A stretch of DNA of 35,694 nucleotides from a bacterium (GCA_024231375.1 JAAEQP010000028.1:1-35694); one strand, 5' to 3'. Counted from the stretch's first letter, positions 17,901 through 24,741 are shown. Notes: generated by a model not told the origin, from the letters alone. Made by a program: numbers and translations.

Positions 17901-19170
17901 GTGGGTCGGGGATCGCATCTTGCGCCTACAGTCGTATCACGTCCTGCGCGACATGGGGATGTCTCCACGCGAAGCAGCCCAGACTGCGGCGGAAGCGCAC
18001 GCGGACTATGCGGGTGTGCCGGTGCGAACGCGCAAGGTCGCCAACATGATTCTGTTCACTCCGACATTCCAGATTTCCATGCTCAAGTGGCACACGAAGA
18101 TGCTCATGTCGGTGGCGCGCGCACCACTAAAGGCATCCGCGAAACTGGCGGGATGGAACGTGGATTCACCGGGCAAGCGCGAGTGGGTCAGGATGGCGTC
18201 ACTCATCACCGCGGCTGGGGCACTTCACGCAAGTGACTACATTATGCGGATGCTGCTTGGGTGGGACCGCGAGCAGTACGGGCGGAAGTACAAGAAGACG
18301 ATCACCGATAGTCGCGGCGACGACAAGGAGGTTGTTGTCTCGTTCGCCAATCCGCTGAACGTATCGCTGAAATACTACTATCAGTTTGTCAAGGGTTATC
18401 CAGGCACAACCAAGTTGCAACAGATCGGGCGATTCGGCCAATTCAGTCTACATCCAATTCCGCGGCTCGTTCTACAGGCCGCGCAAAACCGCAAGGGGAA
18501 CGGTGAGCAGATCGTCAACCCCTTCGACCCCGGCGCCAAGCAGTTGTTTGACTTCTCGCGATACGTGGCGGGGCAAATCTTTGGGCTCTACCGTGGCATC
18601 ATTGCGGAGGGCGAGGACTCCAAGCGCGAGGCCGTCAATGAACTCAAGCGCGCAGAGAAAAACCCCTATTCCGAACTACTGAGCCTCGTGGCGTTTTTCT
18701 ATATGCGCGACAGTGAGGACATTCGTCTCAAGCGGCGCGCGCAAGTGCTCATGGCGCAGTTCACGTCGTCGTTTCAGGACCGACCACCCAAGACTCAGCG
18801 CGATCTCCAGACAAAGTACAACAATCTACTGAAAGCATTGGATTCACTGGAAGACGAGGCCGACTCAGAGGAGATAAAGCGAACCGTGAAGCAGACGCGC
18901 GAACGGGCATTGAGCCATCAGGCGATTGCATCCGGCATATTAGAGGAAAGTGGGGAGTTCGGTGTGGAAGAGATCGAACGATTCAGAGAAGAGAAGGCGA
19001 AGAGCCGAAGCACCGCACGCCCCGCCGGACGCGCCCGCAGGGGTGGAAGCGGTGGTCGCCCCAAGCGCAAGCGCGCGGCCTCGGCAACGCCCGCCCGCCC
19101 GTCTGAACTGTTCGGCCCAGGTGCTCCCGCGCCCGTGGCGTCGAGTGGACTATTTGCAAACGTAGCATGA
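11986..19170 (+). CDS. Giant polyvalent virion protein: MTase, ART, ParB, metallopeptidase, LPD38
   Basis: A 2394-residue protein. Order: three FDxAxFLDT repeats (3-64); amphipathic and Gly-rich hydrophobic helices (120-420) like internal ejection proteins; a module with RDPTTGEVFTG and GYVTNNGRWV (about 480-560); C5 cytosine methyltransferase (616-915) with FSGGGTLE, Cys687 in SPVCKNFS, ENV (725-727), QHRKR (764-768) and GNGIHGEV (903-910); an ART-like segment starting VRVYRAG (979-985); ParB-like DGWHR (1113-1117); HEVAH zinc site (1233-1237); a second ART-like domain with GGVFLTTDHEYA (about 1323-1334); coiled coil; a region resembling LPD38 (about 1960-2060). This is the polyvalent-protein architecture described for proteins injected by phages or conjugative elements. 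The domains are read by eye; activities are inferred. Confidence 0.75.
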   Translation: MAFDQASFLDTIGVEEPPPEVDSGGDADFDAAAFLDTVGTTDEPAEAQFTPAPDFDDADFLDTVAPEAPPKPPGPLRARLNRRLRGLPPERAQERAPTPVSTPPAPSPPPQPTVSTPTVTPTDAGAGAPSIGDEIRAMPGAIRAKAGEIASELGELTPGELRRDVEAAGDELVKGVARGLPITWAGLIDATAQAMETGVAPPLLGVKQTQRFINKQLGIDKLTGAAADKMRAFADKLRDVTQTEFLAADSTFTKAPVSTAFGQVGEAAPLYTAAIASSILTKNPWFGAGLFGLIEGGDTFSQARKKGKSITESEALANLNSIWTTVTEFMGLKHVPGVKGALRKSAAKMVKEAVKSKGRQIAESGFAEGVQEFIQTFGSTLINEFGIERSKTLLDMFVEAVAAGGVGAVLGTGAGAVTGSGNTSARLNTREGKKDVVFSFTQGQIDEGLVNAPDQAPAQAGGDILDVGRASGRVDERERIVAASLRDPTTGEVFTGATHGHANPRDRGRLDLDKASDPQEHIGYVTNNGRWVGQAEALERWGIDGSESSAAYLEDPETKESYLGRGPDPLVHPLTEQEFQAELTKRRQAEAQRATEFTPTPAPPPALPDGGAQGGEKRIATSFSGGGTLEAALEGVQSVHAVEFEPDIIQHFNLAHGTDNQARSVLDVSPAEVRASGADHYHASPVCKNFSKAKRVQGAEPLDRECAQAVADVVEQAAPPKVTVENVPAYADTALFKLITDSLDRGGYTWDVVIHDAADYGAPQHRKRMLLRASRVGPLPALPPKTGGGDWFPVVQDLIDDAPTEVLPRWETARIAAMVARGKLDPSKPILTMGGSAGKSVAAAVNAGEPSLTLKATPKEVPRILLPDGTVKRVTPRMMARLMGLPDSYPVPDTHKLAKTVLGNGIHGEVTRQLIQPLIDQSTPTEATDATRAQEQEQAGVAVPDVAEVGVDTGAEGQVEAGVEEVPSEGGAGVAPGMVRVYRAGSGDWFTPDLDTARFHRQNKRAAGEAAELTYVDVPEVDTRPGGKYDAFEHPEVLSGRREQAEAHDVILPREIIDTAKTLPSDTTTISDIDVNDPRLYGEGELTYTGKPSQTGGPIDVIYTDDGRLLVEDGWHRIEDARARGDTTISAVVVNEDGTPRTVPPTQPQTQARTGVEERARAGAEGVTPESLGKRFGIEVIQTADSAFGEWRGDHAEVTTDTTPEKYSAANWVGGGDFISIRDYPANVISAAHEVAHGLFSRDPAAGQRALALVKDVGVPDDVAFESLVDLGGLWLLEPSRITHPSLQGVIGGWLGAHAAPSQFLHVSPTQSPDIRATPEASGGVFLTTDHEYARLFAERHRASGKTPRIHTVETTFERVLDLRGLHEDTTFDILRQASEAAGVNVTQEAPISHRTEIYKLLVRLFPDIRNAGYDAVAFRDDLELGQSRVIGDSYVSLRPLSSTPAPTRALTGESVPAQVPIVTRDVIQKDIDDLEQAVKDETDPRLKELLAEKVRFAKVRKAEVDPVLRRDTSADAIDEEVREAQRGAVTVPEDTPGRIKQLVSRFTGIFSTEAPFRAIGAKETGFDLKVLMSRYAAADERALAAVRDLNKVITSPADDAEIFFSTTNPERLARLPAETRERIQPAVDAINKANEQYGKELKEWGVLKDLWPQSAINRISNEIDALMEEAKKIGDGKGAIDGTPRRGLSEETEIRAEDTRLQKIEEEIARRSADIEKLKTLRFLHFPSRIWLKEKFDSDPESFRTVLSGNFSGIKGRRTIDPFDLVEAGILDPQKVSAREAFAMYTRYVERQRAQKMIRDSAEREGLVKKIADAPEDWVRMDERFPMFAGRKIHPMFAEFLTMNLAGDQGNTAIRRVFASVKMFQFYNPIIMPMYDTYQAFAVTQGRFARPKYIKRAWQSSMGKDDEYWLAHDNGLFSQPYANPFTEFKADMDRQMAATGLRDRIVFQAKRLRINPLRAFNDIYTASWNLAWVGDRILRLQSYHVLRDMGMSPREAAQTAAEAHADYAGVPVRTRKVANMILFTPTFQISMLKWHTKMLMSVARAPLKASAKLAGWNVDSPGKREWVRMASLITAAGALHASDYIMRMLLGWDREQYGRKYKKTITDSRGDDKEVVVSFANPLNVSLKYYYQFVKGYPGTTKLQQIGRFGQFSLHPIPRLVLQAAQNRKGNGEQIVNPFDPGAKQLFDFSRYVAGQIFGLYRGIIAEGEDSKREAVNELKRAEKNPYSELLSLVAFFYMRDSEDIRLKRRAQVLMAQFTSSFQDRPPKTQRDLQTKYNNLLKALDSLEDEADSEEIKRTVKQTRERALSHQAIASGILEESGEFGVEEIERFREEKAKSRSTARPAGRARRGGSGGRPKRKRAASATPARPSELFGPGAPAPVASSGLFANVA
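11992..12177 (+). repeat. Three FDxAxFLDT repeats at an exact 26-residue period
   Basis: FDQASFLDTI (residues 3-12), FDAAAFLDTV (29-38) and FDDADFLDTV (55-64) recur every 26 residues (78 bases) at the N-terminus of the polyvalent protein, separated by acidic Pro-rich linkers. Such spaced short motifs often dock to a partner. The partner is unknown; portal, core or scaffold are candidates. Confidence 0.7.
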
Positions 19171-19184
19171 ACACGAGGAGCCAA

Positions 19185-21521
19185 ATGAAACGACTAAGCC
19201 TGATTCTGATTGCACTGATTGTCTGCGCCGGCACGTTCGCGCACGCGGCCTTCCCCACGAACACGCACACGAAAAGCCTGAACATGGACAAGTTGAGCAG
19301 CAGCGGGTGGCGCGACTTCCGCTTCAACCTGCGCGGGTATCAGACCGAGCGGTTCGTGCTGACCCCCACGAACAACAGCGGGTTCCTCGACACGAGCGAC
19401 TACAACTGGGCGTTCAAGGGGAGCAAGCGCGTGGGCACGAGCAACGTGGTGTACATCCTGCGCCTGGACTCGCAGATTGACACGCCTGAATCGAACGTGG
19501 TGTTCACGCTGCCGTACACGAACATCCCGCCGAACGACACGTACAACGGCGAGTTGTGGTTCTGGTCGCCGGCTGCGACGAACCAGACGCGCACGGCGGG
19601 GCGGGGTACGATCACGGTGCTGGACTCGCTGTATGACGACGAGGACGGGACGTTTCCGTATCCGACGGTGACGAATCTGAGCGACTATCTGACGATTGCG
19701 GATGCGGCATCGACGTACCTGCCCATCACGGCGACGAACGGGTGGATGGTGTCGGGGGCGATGACGGGCGCGGAGGTTAGTAACAACTTCGTGACCGTGG
19801 GGAACACGTCCGGTTGGGATATCGCGACAAGCGTCAAGCCGTCAGACACCAACGGGTGGGTTATCTCCAGCCACGCCGCGTTTATGACGGGCAGCGCGAT
19901 CACGGGCGCGTTCGTGCGTGCGGCGAGCACGGCGGGGTGGGATGTAGCGGAGAGCGTCAAGCCTGCGTCTACGTCGGGGTGGGTGGTAGCCAGCCACGAC
20001 GACTTTATGACAGGCGCGGCAATCAGCAACGCCGCCATATGGGTTGAGACGAACGTGCTGTATGTCGGCAAGCACGGCAACGACAGCAACAGCGGGCGCT
20101 CTGACGCGCAAGCCAAGCTGACGTTCGCCAACGCCATCATCACCGTGACCAACTCCTATACGCCCGCCGCCCTCAGTCGATGGGTGCTGCGGTGCAACGA
20201 TTCTGCGGTCTACACGGAGAGCATGAGCCTCCCGAGTTACGTGGGCGTTGAGATTTCGCAGGGGGCGATTGTGGGGAATGTCGTACTTGCGGACGATTCC
20301 CGAATCAAGGCGGGATCGGTGATTGCGTCCTCGGGTGTTGCGGTGTGGAAGACGACCGGCAGCGGGAAGGCATACGCCTACATCGCGGAAGTGGAGTGCG
20401 CGGGTGCGGCACACGGCATAATCAATACGTCCAGCGGCTCGCTTTTCGCGGACCTCGGCTATGTCGCCATCAGCAACGGGTACGCCATTGGCTCAACCAG
20501 CGACGATGAGCTTTACGTGATTGCCCAAGAGATCAAGGTGCGCGGCACGGGCATCGGCGTGGGGCTGCTGGCGGCGGGCGAGATCAACGGCACAATCAAC
20601 TGCATTGAGGACAATGATGCGGGCACAGGCGTAATCGTTAATAACGCCGCCGCGAAAATCAATATCAATGTGCGGAAGAACACCTGCGCGACGCCGTTCG
20701 CTGAGACATCGGGGGAGTTGAACTACGCGGGCAGCTACTTCACGGGCACGCCAACGGGCGGCGGTCATTTCATATCCCCGCACAACGGCGCTCGCCTTGG
20801 CACGAATGCGGCGGGGGTAAGCCTTGCGGTAGACGGTGACGTTGACCTAGGCGGGAATACGGTCACGAACGGCACGTGGACCGGGACCGCGATTGCGGAC
20901 GCGCACGTGGCCGACAACATCACGGCGTCAAGCTACCTGCCGCTCGCGGGCGGGACCATGAGCGGGGACGTTAACATGGGCGGGAACAATGTGTCAAACA
21001 TCACATTCCTCGCCTCTCCGGGGTTGGCAAGCGCCCTGCTGCTGCGCTCACGCAATGTTGAGATGGGAGCAGGCGAAGCATCACAGGACATCGACCTCAA
21101 GTTCAACGGCGATGTGAACGACGGCAACCTCACGTGGCGCGAATCGCTGAACCTGTTCGACATGAGCGACCGCCTAGACATGAGCGGCAACACGGTCAGC
21201 AACCTAGACGACCAGGCATACGGCGCCGCGTACAACGGGAACAACTCTGCCGTTTCAAAAAATGCTATCTACGACAAGATCGAGACGCTTGGCGCAGGTG
21301 GATCACCCATCGACTCACGTGCCGCGACGAACACGGTGGACATGGGAGGATTCCCCATAACCGACATCGACTACACGACAATCCACACCAACGGCGCGGG
21401 CGTCACCCCCGTAGCCAATGAGTGCGTGGACTACATCATCAAGGTGGGCACAGAGTGGCGGCGCTATTGGGTGTTCCACGACGGGACCGATGCGGAAACC
21501 AACTACTTCAGGCTAAAGTGA
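19185..21521 (+). CDS. Exported tail spike/fibre with pectate-lyase-like beta-helix
   Basis: A 778-residue protein. The ATG at 19185 has GAGGAG about 7 bases upstream, better than the overlapping ATG at 19167. The N-terminus is a Sec signal peptide (MKRLSLILIALIVCAG, cleaved near AHA). Two 41-residue repeats (about 210-291) begin GWDIATSVKP and GWDVAESVKP. YVGKHGNDSNSGRSD (about 290-305) is the typical entry motif of DUF1565/pectate-lyase-like right-handed beta-helices. Fibre repeats with YLPLAGGTMSGDVNMGG and the SKNAIYDKIETL segment follow toward the C-terminus. It most likely binds or cleaves a host surface glycan. A signal peptide on a phage fibre is odd. Confidence 0.65.
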   Translation: MKRLSLILIALIVCAGTFAHAAFPTNTHTKSLNMDKLSSSGWRDFRFNLRGYQTERFVLTPTNNSGFLDTSDYNWAFKGSKRVGTSNVVYILRLDSQIDTPESNVVFTLPYTNIPPNDTYNGELWFWSPAATNQTRTAGRGTITVLDSLYDDEDGTFPYPTVTNLSDYLTIADAASTYLPITATNGWMVSGAMTGAEVSNNFVTVGNTSGWDIATSVKPSDTNGWVISSHAAFMTGSAITGAFVRAASTAGWDVAESVKPASTSGWVVASHDDFMTGAAISNAAIWVETNVLYVGKHGNDSNSGRSDAQAKLTFANAIITVTNSYTPAALSRWVLRCNDSAVYTESMSLPSYVGVEISQGAIVGNVVLADDSRIKAGSVIASSGVAVWKTTGSGKAYAYIAEVECAGAAHGIINTSSGSLFADLGYVAISNGYAIGSTSDDELYVIAQEIKVRGTGIGVGLLAAGEINGTINCIEDNDAGTGVIVNNAAAKININVRKNTCATPFAETSGELNYAGSYFTGTPTGGGHFISPHNGARLGTNAAGVSLAVDGDVDLGGNTVTNGTWTGTAIADAHVADNITASSYLPLAGGTMSGDVNMGGNNVSNITFLASPGLASALLLRSRNVEMGAGEASQDIDLKFNGDVNDGNLTWRESLNLFDMSDRLDMSGNTVSNLDDQAYGAAYNGNNSAVSKNAIYDKIETLGAGGSPIDSRAATNTVDMGGFPITDIDYTTIHTNGAGVTPVANECVDYIIKVGTEWRRYWVFHDGTDAETNYFRLK
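19812..20057 (+). repeat. Two tandem 123-base (41-residue) repeats in the spike gene
   Basis: Unit 1 (19812-19934) and unit 2 (19935-20057) encode GWDxAxSVKPxxTxGWVxxSHxxFMTGxAI, with loss of identity at the end of unit 2. A shorter related piece (TNGWMVSGAMTG) precedes them. These are probably stem repeats that set fibre length. Confidence 0.65.
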
Positions 21522-22318
21522 TGCGCGCCCTATCCCACATCCTCGCCTGTGTCGCCGCGTGTGCGCTCGCGGGCGCAGCCCTGGCGCAGAGCCCGTATGT
21601 GTACGGGAAGGCGGATACGCTCAAGCGGTTCAGCTATGAGCGGCAACCGGAGTTGATCGAGACGAATTGCATCGCCTGGTACACGTTCGAGGTCGATGAC
21701 GGCGGTGCTATCTTCTATGACTATTCTACGACTGTGAACGATGCACTTCAAACGAACGCCAATGCTCGCCCCACCTGGTCTGCCGGGAAGTATGACTTCG
21801 ACGGAACGGATGACCGCATAGATGCGCCGCGGAATGTGATTTCCAACGATACGACATACACCGTCATGTGCTGGGCAACGATGGACAGCGTGACCGGCAA
21901 CTCCACGCCGTTTGACTCCACCACGGCAACGGGGAGCATTTCCATCTTGTGGCGAATCATCGTCTTGGGGTCGTCCTCCAACATTGAGTTTTCCGTGCGG
22001 GACAGCGCCGCGAACAAGGCGGCTGTGCTCCTTGATGGCTCATCGCTGTTGTCTGGCTCGCATCATCTCGCAATGTCCCGCAATGGAACCAATCTTGAGG
22101 CATATATTGATGGAGCTTCCGTGGGAACCGACGACGCTCCGTTTGGGGCACACGCTCCCAGCCATTACACAACAATCGGGGCAGTGCGAAATGAAACGGG
22201 AGCGCCCACCGTCTCTAGCTTTCACGATGGGACGGTCAACGATACCCGCGTCTATGACCGAGCCCTGTCCGATGCGGAAATATCGAACATCTGGGTCCGC
22301 ACATCGGGGGCACAATGA
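21521..22318 (+). CDS. Exported LamG/concanavalin-like protein
   Basis: A 265-residue protein starting at the ATG that overlaps the fibre stop (TGATG). Sec signal peptide: basic MR, hydrophobic core, cleavage near ALA before QSPYVYG (about residue 23). The rest matches a laminin-G-like jelly roll: CIAWYTFEVDDGG (about 47-59), YDFDGTDDRIDAP (about 87-99), TYTVMCWATMDSV, HHLAMSRNGTNLEAYIDGASVG and the closing VNDTRVYDRALSDAEISNIW. That final motif is typical of LamG_3 domains in glycan-binding proteins. It may extend the fibre as an adhesin. No catalytic residues are visible. Confidence 0.65.
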   Translation: MRALSHILACVAACALAGAALAQSPYVYGKADTLKRFSYERQPELIETNCIAWYTFEVDDGGAIFYDYSTTVNDALQTNANARPTWSAGKYDFDGTDDRIDAPRNVISNDTTYTVMCWATMDSVTGNSTPFDSTTATGSISILWRIIVLGSSSNIEFSVRDSAANKAAVLLDGSSLLSGSHHLAMSRNGTNLEAYIDGASVGTDDAPFGAHAPSHYTTIGAVRNETGAPTVSSFHDGTVNDTRVYDRALSDAEISNIWVRTSGAQ

Positions 22319-22770
22319 GGGCAACATCTCTAATCGCCATCTTGATTCTCGTGTCCTCTGTTCATGCCGGGACAATCGCGCCAGTCGTTTACACGCACAC
22401 CGCGTCGGGGGCGAAGGTGTACGTGGCGTGCTACTGGTGGGAGCAGGCACCCGACCGCATCGCCGCTGACGGAGCGCATCTGCTATTCGTGTGCCCGCGC
22501 GCGTACTGGCAGACATTCACGAAGTCGCAGCGGAATGCGATCCGGGAGCAGCTTGATAAGCTGCTGAGTGGGGAGATTGAACTTTCGCGTGGGCGGCTAT
22601 CAACGTGGAAGAATGCGATTGCGAATGTGGGAGTCACCGCTGAGTTGGTGCTACCAGGACAAGCGCCCGCAGTCGGAAACAAGTTGTTCGTCGTTGTAGT
22701 TGGGCGAGGTGAATCCCCCGTGGCGCGGCTCATATCGTTTGGATTGTCGCAACCGGAGGACTCGCCATGA
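22315..22770 (+). CDS. Small exported protein of unknown function
   Basis: A 151-residue protein with a Sec signal peptide (MRATSLIAILILVSS, cleavage near VHA). The mature part includes YVACYWWEQAPDRIA, HLLFVCPRAYWQTF, a helical stretch with SQRNAIREQLDKLL and a strand-rich end. Two Cys residues in the mature part could form a disulfide. Start and stop overlap neighbours by ATGA. It falls between the LamG-like protein and the lysis-type genes, so it may be an appendage or periplasmic protein. Family not recognised. Confidence 0.5.
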   Translation: MRATSLIAILILVSSVHAGTIAPVVYTHTASGAKVYVACYWWEQAPDRIAADGAHLLFVCPRAYWQTFTKSQRNAIREQLDKLLSGEIELSRGRLSTWKNAIANVGVTAELVLPGQAPAVGNKLFVVVVGRGESPVARLISFGLSQPEDSP

Positions 22771-23141
22771 GCTACTACGCCGAGCAAGACAAGTGGTTCA
22801 CGCGAGCGTTCCTCCTCGTGTTCCTGCTTGGCGTGATCATCAGCGACGGCTGCGAACCCCCAGGCAGTGACACACTAGCGCCGGGGTTCTACGGGGATGC
22901 GGAGTTGGTCGCGCTCGCGGAGGTGGAAGCGTCGAGGCTGGGCGTCTGGCCGATGCAGGCGATCACGGTCGCGTGGGGCGGCGAGTCCCTGTACCTGCCC
23001 GACCGCATCGAGATAAGCGAGGCAGAGCGCGGCAGGTGGTGGGCGCGCGTTCATATGAAGCATGAGTTGATGCACATAGACGACGAACGGTACGCGGCAG
23101 AACTTGCGCGAGAGCACGCGATAAACGAAGGGCTGGACTGA
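22767..23141 (+). CDS. Membrane-anchored HExxH zinc peptidase candidate
   Basis: A 124-residue protein. Residues 13-26 are hydrophobic and followed by a Cys at 29 (ISDGC); this could be a weak lipobox or an uncleaved anchor. HELMH (99-103) is the HExxH metallopeptidase motif, with Glu112 nine residues later and His117 as possible third ligands. The short length fits minimal zincin domains. The gene opens a lysis-type cassette, so a cell-wall or spanin-like role is plausible. Substrate unknown. It could also be a virion or host-directed protease. Confidence 0.5.
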   Translation: MSYYAEQDKWFTRAFLLVFLLGVIISDGCEPPGSDTLAPGFYGDAELVALAEVEASRLGVWPMQAITVAWGGESLYLPDRIEISEAERGRWWARVHMKHELMHIDDERYAAELAREHAINEGLD

Positions 23142-23374
23142 TGACAACGGAATGCGAAGCCGAACCCGTGTGCCTAGAGAAGTTCGCGCACATCAACGGG
23201 GAACTTGTCGAGATCAAGACGATGGTCCACGACCTAGACGCATACATGCGGAACGGCATGAGCGGGAGCGTGACGCGGTTGCAGATGCATGTGCGTGGGA
23301 TCTGGGCCGTGGTGGCGGCGGTGGGCGCGTTTGCGATTCCGGTAGGGATCGTGATTCTGAACAAGGTATGGTGA
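23141..23374 (+). CDS. XhlA/holin-like small membrane protein
   Basis: A 77-residue protein: an N-terminal helical region (about 8-48) and one C-terminal hydrophobic span (GIWAVVAAVGAFAIPVGIVIL, about 53-73). This layout matches haemolysin XhlA-type proteins that work with a phage holin. Start overlaps the upstream stop (TGATG). It sits beside another small membrane gene, a lipoprotein and a peptidase candidate. Function inferred from topology and context. Confidence 0.5.
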   Translation: MTTECEAEPVCLEKFAHINGELVEIKTMVHDLDAYMRNGMSGSVTRLQMHVRGIWAVVAAVGAFAIPVGIVILNKVW

Positions 23375-23378
23375 GGAC

Positions 23379-23579
23379 ATGACCGACGACACCAAGAGCG
23401 ACCTCAAGGCCCACTACATCCGCAAGGTGGCGAGCGTGCGCGTGTTCGCTACCGTGTGCGCGGTGCTGCTGTGGATGTACCTCGCCACACAGAAGCAACT
23501 CCCCGGTGAGTTCAACGCCAGCATGATCGCGATGGTGCTGACGTGGTACTTCAAGCGCACGGAGGACCAGAAGGAATGA
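23379..23579 (+). CDS. Holin-like small membrane protein
   Basis: A 66-residue protein with a hydrophobic segment VFATVCAVLLWMYLA (about 22-36) and a second short one SMIAMVLTWYF (about 48-58), followed by a charged tail. Two close spans suggest a hairpin holin (class II). The stop overlaps the next start by ATGA. An inner-membrane spanin subunit is the alternative. Assigned from length, topology and position. Confidence 0.45.
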   Translation: MTDDTKSDLKAHYIRKVASVRVFATVCAVLLWMYLATQKQLPGEFNASMIAMVLTWYFKRTEDQKE

Positions 23580-23782
23580 ATACCACAAGTACACAAAAAT
23601 GGATACTATCGGTAGCTACAATGCGCGAAACTGTCAGAATCCGCAAGTTTCGCGCAATGGTAATACCTATTGTGTTGGTGATATGCACAACTTTATTGGT
23701 AAGTGGCTGCTCGATGTTCACGCCGACCCTGCGCGGACCCGCGAACACGAACCCGCCCCCGCGCGTGGAGGTGGCCGAGTGA
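23576..23782 (+). CDS. Small lipoprotein, outer-spanin candidate
   Basis: A 68-residue protein, or shorter if translation starts at the in-frame ATG 23621. It carries a lipoprotein signal: basic residues, hydrophobic AMVIPIVLVICTTLL, lipobox VSGC (Cys about residue 45). The mature tail is short and Pro-rich (GPANTNPPPRVEVAE). This fits an o-spanin that bridges the outer membrane in lysis of Gram-negative hosts. Its stop overlaps the next GTG start. The i-spanin partner is not certain. Confidence 0.5.
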   Translation: MNTTSTQKWILSVATMRETVRIRKFRAMVIPIVLVICTTLLVSGCSMFTPTLRGPANTNPPPRVEVAE

Positions 23783-24210
23783 AGACGATCACGGGCGGCG
23801 AGATCGTGGAGGCTTTCCAAGGGTGGGGTCCAGACAATCTCATCAGCAGCGACATGGACTACGCAGTGCCAACGTTGGATTGGCTGTTCAATGTGTACGG
23901 TCCCTGGTACAAGGGCGAGATGGACCGATACGGCGTGCTCAAGTGGACGCGCAAACACGACTGCGACAACAAGGCCGAGGGCTACAAGTTTTTCGCCGGC
24001 GTGTGTTGGGGGCAGGAACCAGCAAACAAAAAGGGGCCAGAGGGTGTGGCGGTGGGCGAGATCCACTACATGAGCAGCCGCGGCGGTCACGCAATCAACG
24101 TCGCGTTCGTTGGCGAGCAGCGCAAGCTGGTTTTCGTAGAGCCGCAGGACCAGCACCGCGTGGCGCTGACACCGGAGGAGCGGGACTCAATCTGGTACGT
24201 GAGGTTCTGA
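23779..24210 (+). CDS. Papain-like (MOA-type) peptidase, candidate endolysin
   Basis: A 143-residue protein starting at GTG 23779, which overlaps the lipoprotein stop and has GGAGG about 7 bases upstream. Cys62 in RKHDCDNKA, His104 in RGGHAINV and Glu121 in VFVEPQ are spaced like the catalytic Cys-His-acid of papain-fold enzymes and resemble the agglutinin (MOA) C-terminal peptidase domain. It lies among holin- and spanin-like genes where the lysin is expected, and no lysozyme or amidase signature was found elsewhere in the window. Activity on peptidoglycan is inferred. It has no signal peptide, which would suit a holin-dependent endolysin. Confidence 0.5.
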   Translation: MKTITGGEIVEAFQGWGPDNLISSDMDYAVPTLDWLFNVYGPWYKGEMDRYGVLKWTRKHDCDNKAEGYKFFAGVCWGQEPANKKGPEGVAVGEIHYMSSRGGHAINVAFVGEQRKLVFVEPQDQHRVALTPEERDSIWYVRF

Positions 24211-24255
24211 GTTTAGACAACGGCTGGCAGATAAACCACAAAACGAGGATATACC

Positions 24256-24741
24256 ATGCAAAAAATCCATCACATCGCGCTGATCGCCGCTATTCCAATC
24301 ATCCTGTCCACGGGGTGCGCGTACCGACAGGCGCTAGTGACGCAACGGGGCGTGATGCTGGACACCCAGCATGCGGTATCGCTGAGAGTCGAGAGGGCGG
24401 GCGGCGGCGAGTTCACGGTTGCGGCTGGCGTTGACCCCCTGCTGATTGCTGTGGCCGCGCGCGGTTGGGCGGCGACGAGGGCGGCGAACCCCGAAGCGTG
24501 GCGGCGCGCGTTCTGGAAGGACATGGGGTTGGGCGCACTAGGCGTCGTTGCCGGGGCCGTGGTCGCAGACAACTGGGACAGCGGGAGCGGCGTTGAGACT
24601 GCGCCGGCGACTTCCACCGAACTGCCGCCCGGCAACAGCGTGGGCACAATCGTGGTGAACAGCGGGGGCGCCCCCGTGAAGATAGAGCAGACCATCTACG
24701 CGCCCGTGCCCGTGGTCGAACCGGAAGCCGAGGAATTATGA
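24256..24741 (+). CDS. Lipoprotein of unknown function
   Basis: A 161-residue protein with a clear lipoprotein signal: MQK, hydrophobic IALIAAIPIIL, lipobox STGC (Cys about 21). A second hydrophobic stretch (LGALGVVAGAVVAD, about 94-107) could be a membrane or fusion-like segment. The C-terminal part is Pro/Glu-rich. The 45-base gap before the start holds an ACGAGGA ribosome-like site. It overlaps the next gene by ATGA. It may be a second spanin-type or superinfection-exclusion lipoprotein; the sequence does not decide. Confidence 0.5.
   Translation: MQKIHHIALIAAIPIILSTGCAYRQALVTQRGVMLDTQHAVSLRVERAGGGEFTVAAGVDPLLIAVAARGWAATRAANPEAWRRAFWKDMGLGALGVVAGAVVADNWDSGSGVETAPATSTELPPGNSVGTIVVNSGGAPVKIEQTIYAPVPVVEPEAEEL

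Noticed and set aside
19167..19184. ATG 19167 as spike start
   Set aside because: ATG 19185 has a better-spaced GGAG site and begins directly with a signal peptide; 19167 would add six polar residues ahead of it.
23599..23778. Upstream extension of the papain-like gene
   Set aside because: It overlaps the lipoprotein gene in another frame; GTG 23779 has its own ribosome site and GTGA overlap.
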